A stretch of 10,856 bases of DNA from Oribacterium sp. UBA5894 (GTDB lineage: Bacteria; Bacillota; Clostridia; Lachnospirales; Lachnospiraceae). The notes below the pieces were generated by a model, which was not told the DNA's origin, ran no database searches, and saw only the letters and a list, made by a program, of their open reading frames with translations. The stretch covers positions 12,890 to 23,745 of the forward strand of contig DJEQ01000020.1 of the NCBI GenBank assembly GCA_002431355.1, written 5' to 3'. Position numbers and translations under genes: made by a program. Below are positions 6,403 through 10,856 of the stretch, piece after piece. How positions within the stretch are numbered: position 1 is the stretch's first letter; each line of letters starts with the position of its first letter.

Positions 6403-8136
6403 TCATCCCGCGTAGATCACGCCGTCAAACAGCTGATCCACGGCCTCGCCGTTCACGAGGTTCGGCCAGTCGGAGTGATCCACCGTCACGCGATAGATCG
6501 GCTTCGTAAGGTCCGCCTGGACATCGCTTCCGTCCTTCACCGTGAAGCTGCTCCAGCCGTCGCCCTCCTCGATGTTCAGCTCCGACGCATCGATCAGCTG
6601 CAGATCCTCGATCTGATCCGCATCGCTGCGAATGCCGATGAGGTACGTGCCCGCCGGGATCGTTTCTGTCCCGGTCTTCTCGCCCTTCGCATCGACCGTA
6701 TCGAGCGTCATCTCCTTCTTCGTCCGGATCGCATAGCTCAGCGGAAGCGTGTAATACGCATCGTCACTTTCCGGATAGCCATCCGCTCCGACATGATAGC
6801 TCCGACGGCCACTGGTCGTGCCCAGCACCTCCATCCGCCGCTCGAGCACCATGTGCTCCGGGTTCGTGAAGGCCGCGCCTCCAGTGCTTCGCATGTCGTA
6901 GTCGCCCTCCTCACTCCAGCTGAAGATCGGCCGGTACAGGCTCGCATTGACGCTGCGCCCCTCCTCAAGGGACTTCTTCTCCACATCCACGACCTCGAGC
7001 GACATGTAGTCATTGTCCGAAGAAGAGAAGGAATAGATGTAATGCTCGCCGCCCGCGTAGACGATGTAGTTTTCCGCCGAATAGCAGTAGTTCTCGGAGT
7101 GGAGACTGGTATTGCCAATGCTGTAGGCGCAGGTGTAGGTGTCACTCACACCGTCGCTGGAAAGCTCCACGGAAACCGCCACCGGCTTCCCGTCGCCGAG
7201 CGCGAGCTCATACGTACGTGCATCCACGAGTGGAATGACATAGGCGTCGCAGGTTTCGAGGTACTTCACGCTGAAAAGCTCTGGAGCCTCCGTAAAGGCA
7301 ATGCTCAGGTCCTGTGCACCGGCGGCATACGGACCGAGCGTATACTGTGGGAAGTAAAGCGTGAGGCCTTCGGAATCCATGGTCCACGGCGTCGCCTCGT
7401 AATCCGAATCACTGAGGGTGGCCAGGTAGTCGGCAGCATTGGTCAGCGCATCGCCGAACTCCGCTGTCGTATACTTCTCTGAAAACTTCTCGCGTACAAG
7501 CGTCGTGAGCTTCTCCCGATCCGGCACCACGTCCGAAAGCTTCAGCTCCCTTCCACTCGCCGGATCGTAGTTCCGGCCCTCGGTCCAGTAATCGCCATGT
7601 GCGCCACCACTATAGGCCTCGCCCTCGCAGAGAATGCTGAGGATATTCGCATCGGCGCGCATGACCTTCGGCTTCAGCTTCTCCGTGAGCGTACTGTCAA
7701 AATCGCTGCTGTACTCCGCGATGTCCTGAAACTCCGCCGCCAGCTCGAGGATTTTATCCTGTGCCTTCGCCGCATCGTCCTTCGCCTTCTCGTCGAGCGT
7801 CGTGGCAAGCGCCGGATACTCCTTCGCCGCCTCCTCCGGAAGCGCGAGCGTAAAGTAATCCGCCTCGGCCACGAGCGCCTGTGTATCCGATGCATAGGAG
7901 GTAAGCGCCCGCTCCTCGACCGTGACCGGAATGTGCGCGAGCCCCTCCGGCTCGACCTCATTGGCCGCCGCCGAGCTTTCCTCTTCACTCGACGTCTCGG
8001 ACACCGCCTCCGTCGTGGCCGTCCCGGCCGTGGTTTCCTCCGCGGCTGTCTCCGCGCTGTCCTTCGCCCCGGAGCACGCCGTGAGCCCGAGACCAAGCGC
8101 CATCAGCCCCGCGCATAATGCAATATGTTTCTTCAT
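6403..8136 (-). CDS. Large lipoprotein with DUF4163/DUF3298 (RsiV-like) region, 577 aa
   Basis: A secreted, lipid-anchored protein. Seen: a type II signal peptide (KKH, hydrophobic stretch, lipobox LTAC with C21), an acidic Ser/Thr/Ala/Glu-rich tether (22-65), then a region with DUF3298 hallmarks: YSGGAHGDYWTEGRNYD followed by SGRELKLSDVV (175-204), and YFPQYTLGPYAAGAQDLSIAF (261-281 in part). In characterised relatives (RsiV, an anti-sigma factor; PdaC) this region faces the outside and in RsiV binds lysozyme. Here no membrane helix or cytoplasmic anti-sigma domain exists, so an anti-sigma role is not supported. Residues about 300-577 are probably beta-rich and match nothing I recognise. GGGAGG lies 5 nt before the ATG. 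The gene starts 30 nt after the vapC stop and may share its transcript. Confidence 0.85.
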   Translation of the reverse strand: MKKHIALCAGLMALGLGLTACSGAKDSAETAAEETTAGTATTEAVSETSSEEESSAAANEVEPEGLAHIPVTVEERALTSYASDTQALVAEADYFTLALPEEAAKEYPALATTLDEKAKDDAAKAQDKILELAAEFQDIAEYSSDFDSTLTEKLKPKVMRADANILSILCEGEAYSGGAHGDYWTEGRNYDPASGRELKLSDVVPDREKLTTLVREKFSEKYTTAEFGDALTNAADYLATLSDSDYEATPWTMDSEGLTLYFPQYTLGPYAAGAQDLSIAFTEAPELFSVKYLETCDAYVIPLVDARTYELALGDGKPVAVSVELSSDGVSDTYTCAYSIGNTSLHSENYCYSAENYIVYAGGEHYIYSFSSSDNDYMSLEVVDVEKKSLEEGRSVNASLYRPIFSWSEEGDYDMRSTGGAAFTNPEHMVLERRMEVLGTTSGRRSYHVGADGYPESDDAYYTLPLSYAIRTKKEMTLDTVDAKGEKTGTETIPAGTYLIGIRSDADQIEDLQLIDASELNIEEGDGWSSFTVKDGSDVQADLTKPIYRVTVDHSDWPNLVNGEAVDQLFDGVIYAG

Positions 8137-8166
8137 CCTTACCTCCCTATACTCTTTTTTATGTAC

Positions 8167-8571
8167 TTATTCTTTCGTCCAGTCTTCCACTTCCAGATCT
8201 TCCACCCGAAAAAATTCTCTCGTATTATTTGTCACAAGGATCAGTCCCTTTGATCTTGCATGGCCCGCAATCAGCATATCCATCGGTCCAATCGGTGTTC
8301 CCTTTCGCTCTAACGCTGCACGCACTTTTCCGTACTCTTCTGCGGCATACTGATCAAACGGAAGGATCGAAATCGCCGACAGAAACAACGTGAGGGCTAC
8401 ACGATTGCGTTCTACGGCCTGGCTCTTTTCCACACCATGCATCAGTTCTCCGTAGGTGATGGAGGAAATGCATAGATCGTCTGGATCATGCTTCAGAAAA
8501 TTCTTTATGACTTCAGGTGGCTTATGCTTGATGGCATAGATACAGATATTCGTGTCCAGCATATACTTCAT
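8167..8571 (-). CDS. vapC: VapC-type PIN-domain toxin ribonuclease, 134 aa
   Basis: A type II toxin: a Mg2+-dependent RNase that, in characterised members, cuts tRNA or rRNA to halt translation. Seen: the PIN domain with acidic residues in expected places, D6 (MLDTNICIYAI), E42 (SITYGELMHGVEKS), D98 (IGPMDMLIAGHA) and the family segment LVTNNTREFFRV (112-123), where N116 stands at the fourth site. Length is normal and no catalytic residue is obviously lost, so it looks functional. The ATG overlaps the VapB stop in ATGA (8568-8571), implying translational coupling. The target RNA cannot be inferred. The lipoprotein gene follows at 30 nt. Confidence 0.95.
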   Translation of the reverse strand: MKYMLDTNICIYAIKHKPPEVIKNFLKHDPDDLCISSITYGELMHGVEKSQAVERNRVALTLFLSAISILPFDQYAAEEYGKVRAALERKGTPIGPMDMLIAGHARSKGLILVTNNTREFFRVEDLEVEDWTKE

Positions 8572-8798
8572 AAAGCTTCCCGCTCCTGTACCACAGGCTG
8601 CTCTCTGCCCTCTCTCATGAAGTCATCCGAGAACAGCTCCAGACTGCTCAGGAGCCCAGCCCACTTGTGATCCTTTGGCATCAAAATCACAATGTCCCCA
8701 AGCTTGTTAATCGATACCTCATCCCCATTAAACCGGCACTCCTTCGGAAGTCGAACTGCCTGGCTTCGTCCATTTTCAAACAGCTTTGCGGTCATCAT
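8568..8798 (-). CDS. vapB: VapB-type antitoxin with AbrB/SpoVT DNA-binding fold, 76 aa
   Basis: The antitoxin partner, expected to bind and inhibit VapC and repress its own promoter. Seen: an N-terminal swapped-hairpin-type domain (MTAKLFENGRSQAVRLPKEC, then VSINKLGDIVILMP, residues 2-41) with the family's NGRSQAVRLP signature, and a C-terminal tail (WAGLLSSLELFSDDFMREGR) likely to wrap VapC. I chose ATG 8798 because AGGAGG (8807-8812) lies 8 nt upstream; ATG 8795 is possible, and GTG 8807 overlaps the ribosome binding site. Promoter and operator lie directly upstream. Confidence 0.93.
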   Translation of the reverse strand: MMTAKLFENGRSQAVRLPKECRFNGDEVSINKLGDIVILMPKDHKWAGLLSSLELFSDDFMREGREQPVVQEREAL

Positions 8799-8822
8799 CA
8801 CCTGCACCTCCTTCTACCAGGC

Positions 8823-8851
8823 AGTATATATCAAGATATATATCTCATCAA
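8823..8851 (-). promoter_or_regulatory. vapBC promoter with overlapping 8-2-8 autorepression operator
   Basis: Minus strand: TTGATG (8846-8851), 17-bp spacer, TATACT (8823-8828). A perfect dyad, TATATATC-AA-GATATATA (8825-8842), covers the spacer and part of the -10, where a bound VapBC complex would block RNA polymerase. The predicted start near 8816 leaves a leader of under 20 nt. VapBC complexes commonly bind such dyads; binding here is inferred. Confidence 0.75.
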
Positions 8852-8870
8852 GCCTTTTTGCCAGCACGAC

Positions 8871-8909
8871 AAAAGGGCCGCCGCACATTGGAGTGCGACA
8901 GCCCCTTTT
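8871..8909 (-). terminator. Intrinsic terminator after the dehydrogenase gene
   Basis: About 15 nt after the dehydrogenase stop, AAAAGGGG...CCCTTTT arms enclose an inner CGCAC/GTGCG stem with a 6-nt loop; a few mismatches lie between the two stems. The minus-strand product ends in TTTT, and the plus strand also ends in TTTT. It separates the dehydrogenase from vapBC. Confidence 0.8.
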
Positions 8910-8924
8910 CTATGTCTGCTTTTC

Positions 8925-9950
8925 TTAGAGATAGTACTCCATCGGATAGGTGAGGTATGCGTTCGGCTCGAGCTGATCGGCCGTTACGTAGCCGCTCGGT
9001 GCATGGAGCAGCTGCGGGATACGATTCACGATGGTCGCGCAGGTGTGCTCGACGGTTGCCGGCTTCACCACATGGAACTCCGTATCCGGCTCTCCAGTCA
9101 GCCACCAGTCACACATATCGCCATCCTCTGGTCCATACACCTTACCGATGGTCTCCTCCTCGACCGTGATGCCCTGCATCGTCTCGATCGTTACCACGGC
9201 CGACATGCCGATGCATCTGCCTGCCTCAATGGTCTTTCCCAGCGTCTCCGAATAGAGATCATGGTCAATGATGTATGGCACATGCTTCTGGGTGATCGAC
9301 TTGATCGTGAGCCCCAGCTTATTGCAGATCGCCTCACTGGAATTCCATGCATACGATGGCTCAAACTCGGTCGGATGTGCGATCTGCTGCTCGAACTCCT
9401 CCTTCGTGAGGTCGCAGCCATGCGCCTTCGCGAGCGCCAGACCATACTCATCGACATTGTAGCTGTACGCGCCCTTGATCTTCGTAATCTTATTCATGCC
9501 ACCTGCGACGAGGCCGACGATATTGATCCAGAAGATATCCTGCATGCCGCTGCCCGTGATGGTGCAGCCCGTCTCCTTCGCAAGTGCATCCAGACGATTG
9601 ATCTGTGCCGCAGACGTCGTCCACGGATAGATGGCCTCCTCACAGGTCGTGATGACATTGATGCCACGCGATACGCACTTCTCGACATGATCATAGATGT
9701 GGTTCACGAAGCTGAACAGGGTCACAATGGCTACATCCGCATCGCACTCATCGAGCACCTTATCGGCATCCTTCTGGATAGTGACGCCAGTCTTTACACC
9801 CAAGCCTGCAAAATCACCGATGTCCATCCCAACCACCGCCGGATTCACATCAATCGCACCTACAACCTGTGCGCCATGCTCATAGAGATAACGAATGATG
9901 TACTTCGCCATCTTACCACAACCATACTGAACAACCTTGATCTTCTCCAT
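8925..9950 (-). CDS. DapB-fold NAD(P)-dependent dehydrogenase, 2,4-diaminopentanoate dehydrogenase-like, 341 aa
   Basis: A cytoplasmic Rossmann-fold oxidoreductase. Seen: the N-terminal nucleotide-binding motif VVQYGCGKMAKYIIRYL (residues 6-22), an acidic strand end GAIDVNPAVVGMDIGD (31-46), a DapB-like VAIVTLFSF (73-81) and INVITTCEEAIYP (97-109), then GSGMQDIFW (133-141) and a long C-terminal domain. Length and layout fit the family of (2R,4S)-2,4-diaminopentanoate dehydrogenase, which in clostridial ornithine fermentation oxidatively deaminates its substrate, rather than true DapB (about 250 aa). No ornithine-pathway neighbour is present, so the substrate is open. I chose ATG 9950 (GGAGG 5 nt upstream) over upstream ATGs at 9962 and 10001, since the site lies between. 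A MerR-type promoter and MerR gene lie upstream, suggesting induction by an effector. Confidence 0.82.
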   Translation of the reverse strand: MEKIKVVQYGCGKMAKYIIRYLYEHGAQVVGAIDVNPAVVGMDIGDFAGLGVKTGVTIQKDADKVLDECDADVAIVTLFSFVNHIYDHVEKCVSRGINVITTCEEAIYPWTTSAAQINRLDALAKETGCTITGSGMQDIFWINIVGLVAGGMNKITKIKGAYSYNVDEYGLALAKAHGCDLTKEEFEQQIAHPTEFEPSYAWNSSEAICNKLGLTIKSITQKHVPYIIDHDLYSETLGKTIEAGRCIGMSAVVTIETMQGITVEEETIGKVYGPEDGDMCDWWLTGEPDTEFHVVKPATVEHTCATIVNRIPQLLHAPSGYVTADQLEPNAYLTYPMEYYL

Positions 9951-9965
9951 CGCTTCCTCCATTCC

Positions 9966-9980
9966 AGGCCCCTCGGGCCT
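9966..9980 (-). promoter_or_regulatory. Short GC hairpin in the dehydrogenase leader
   Basis: AGGCCC, loop CTC, GGGCCT: a 6-bp all-but-one GC stem with a 3-nt loop ending 5 nt before the GGAGG ribosome binding site and downstream of the predicted start site near 9993. It may stabilise the mRNA 5' end or tune ribosome access. No T-run follows, so it is not a terminator. Confidence 0.4.
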
Positions 9981-9999
9981 CTGTCTTTCTGATGGTTCC

Positions 10000-10030
10000 A
10001 CTCTACGCCCTCTTCCCGGATGAGAGTCAA
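10000..10030 (-). promoter_or_regulatory. MerR-type promoter with 19-bp spacer and central dyad, driving the dehydrogenase gene
   Basis: Minus strand: TTGACT (10025-10030), a 19-bp spacer (10006-10024), TAGAGT (10000-10005). The spacer holds a near-perfect dyad, CTCATCC-G-GGAAGAG, centred at 10017, that is, spacer position 8, close to where the operator centre lies in known mer promoters. A 19-bp spacer is too long for unaided polymerase and is the hallmark of MerR-activated promoters. The regulator gene lies immediately upstream. Confidence 0.75.
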
Positions 10031-10065
10031 GGAAAATTGTTCGTTAATTATCAAACAGCCTTATG

Positions 10066-10081
10066 GGAGGCCAATGCCTCC
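10066..10081 (-). other. GC hairpin after the MerR gene
   Basis: GGAGGC, loop of 4, GCCTCC, beginning about 14 nt after the regulator stop. Only scattered T residues follow on the minus strand (GGCTGTTTG), so it is at best a weak terminator; read-through into the dehydrogenase gene is likely. Confidence 0.4.
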
Positions 10082-10094
10082 GTCCGCGCCCTCC

Positions 10095-10856
10095 TCACGA
10101 AAACCGTACCGGCACCTGCAGCCGCAGGAACATGCTTCGCTTCTCGCTGTCGAAGACATTGAACTCCGTAATAATCTCGCAGATGTAGTCCCCCGCGAGC
10201 TGCCAGCCCTGCGCCCGGCAGTACTCGAGCAGCTTCGACGCATAGTCCTGCTCCTTCTCAAAGGCATCGATGTACATGCACGCATACATGCCACTGTCGA
10301 GAATCCGCACCCCTTCCACCCGCTCCTGGTCCTTATGATCCACGAACACGAAGCTGTACTCTGGAACGAAGATGCCCTGCTCGAAGTTCGTCATCGAAAT
10401 CGAGGTGCCAACATTGTACGAATGCACATGGAGGAAGCCCTTCTCCAGCAGCGCCTGCCGAAGCCCCATGAGCTCCTCCTCGAAGGAATCTCCATCGTCC
10501 TCATAGAAATTGTGGCGACACGGCTGCCCATAGGCGTAGCGGCGATCAATGTACTCGAGTGCGACCGTCCCACTGGTCGGTGACTTCCGATACTTCTCGA
10601 TGGACGAAATCGCGCGCTCGACGGCATTCTGCCTCGATCGAAGCTCCCGCATCTCCTGATAAAGCTGCTCATTCTTCTTCACCAGCAGTGTCTCAATGAG
10701 CGTGATATCCTCCTTCTCGAGAATGTGCTGGATCTCCGCAAGGCTCATCCCAAGCTCCTTCATATAGGCAATCATGTCGAGCCGCGCATTCTGCGAAATA
10801 TCATAATAGCGATAGCCCGTCTTCGGATCGGTCCGCCGCGGCTTCAGAAGATTCAT
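10095..10856 (-). CDS. MerR family transcriptional regulator with GyrI-like effector domain (BmrR-like), N-terminus outside the window
   Basis: A ligand-responsive activator. Its visible 253 residues begin in the wing and second half of the MerR DNA-binding domain (LLKPRRTDPKTGYRYYD, then LDMIAYMKELGMSLAEIQHIL), followed by a dimerising coiled coil (about 50-90) and a C-terminal effector-binding domain (about 95-253) of the BmrR/GyrI kind, which in relatives binds hydrophobic or cationic ligands. The first methionine in the window is not the start: MerR proteins have about 20-25 residues (first helices and the LRYYD-type segment) before this point, so the gene continues past the right edge. 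It lies 144 nt upstream of the dehydrogenase and very probably controls the 19-bp-spacer promoter between them. Its ligand is unknown. Confidence 0.92.
   Translation of the reverse strand: MNLLKPRRTDPKTGYRYYDISQNARLDMIAYMKELGMSLAEIQHILEKEDITLIETLLVKKNEQLYQEMRELRSRQNAVERAISSIEKYRKSPTSGTVALEYIDRRYAYGQPCRHNFYEDDGDSFEEELMGLRQALLEKGFLHVHSYNVGTSISMTNFEQGIFVPEYSFVFVDHKDQERVEGVRILDSGMYACMYIDAFEKEQDYASKLLEYCRAQGWQLAGDYICEIITEFNVFDSEKRSMFLRLQVPVRFS

Noticed and set aside
6151..7482. Plus-strand open frame of 443 codons opposite the lipoprotein gene.
   Set aside because: It crosses the terminator and repeat region and is antisense to the lipoprotein, with no recognisable domain.
8850..8870. T-run CCTTTTTG as a separate plus-strand terminator.
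   Set aside because: No stable hairpin precedes it on the plus strand and no plus-strand gene is nearby.
8667..9992. Plus-strand open frame of 441 codons opposite vapB and the dehydrogenase.
   Set aside because: It spans two unrelated genes and an intergenic terminator on the other strand; shadow frame.

Overview
The window reads as chromosomal DNA of a fairly GC-rich (about mid-50s % by eye) member of the Bacillota, most plausibly a Clostridia/Lachnospiraceae-type anaerobe. The grounds are strong AGGAGG-type ribosome binding sites, sigma-A-like promoters with 17-bp spacers, a BmrR-like MerR regulator, a YegS/DgkB-type lipid kinase, and a dehydrogenase of a family best known from amino-acid-fermenting clostridia. 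This placement is inference from gene content; no rRNA or tRNA gene is present. Nearly all genes lie on the minus strand; the lipid kinase is the only plus-strand gene.

Left block (1-5179, minus strand). A consensus promoter (5151-5179) drives a soluble three-PAS hybrid histidine kinase (2451-5069). Its leader holds a terminator-like hairpin and a 9-codon reading frame. Downstream come a MATE efflux transporter (1024-2394), a short protein-like reading frame with no start codon (903-1020), and an alpha/beta hydrolase (121-885). A further start-less frame runs off the left edge. Spacing suggests one transcript. A 13-bp perfect hairpin sits just before the MATE ribosome binding site and may set MATE expression separately.

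Middle block (5180-8924). The lipid kinase (5276-6166) is divergent from the histidine kinase and has its own promoter. It ends at a strong bidirectional terminator (6169-6197). Convergent to it is a likely minus-strand transcript: VapB antitoxin, VapC toxin, then a large DUF3298/RsiV-like lipoprotein (6403-8136). The vapBC promoter is overlaid by an 8-2-8 dyad, as expected of an autorepressed toxin-antitoxin operon. Between the convergent genes lies about 200 bp of non-coding DNA built from inverted copies of one motif (ATAGGCA/TGCCTAT), able to form several competing hairpins. It is the most unusual element in the window.

Right block (8871-10856). A MerR-family regulator with a GyrI-like effector domain, cut by the right edge, is followed by a DapB-fold NAD(P)-dependent dehydrogenase of the 2,4-diaminopentanoate dehydrogenase type (8925-9950). 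Between them is a promoter with the distorted 19-bp spacer and central dyad typical of MerR-activated promoters. This makes a testable prediction that the regulator switches on the dehydrogenase.
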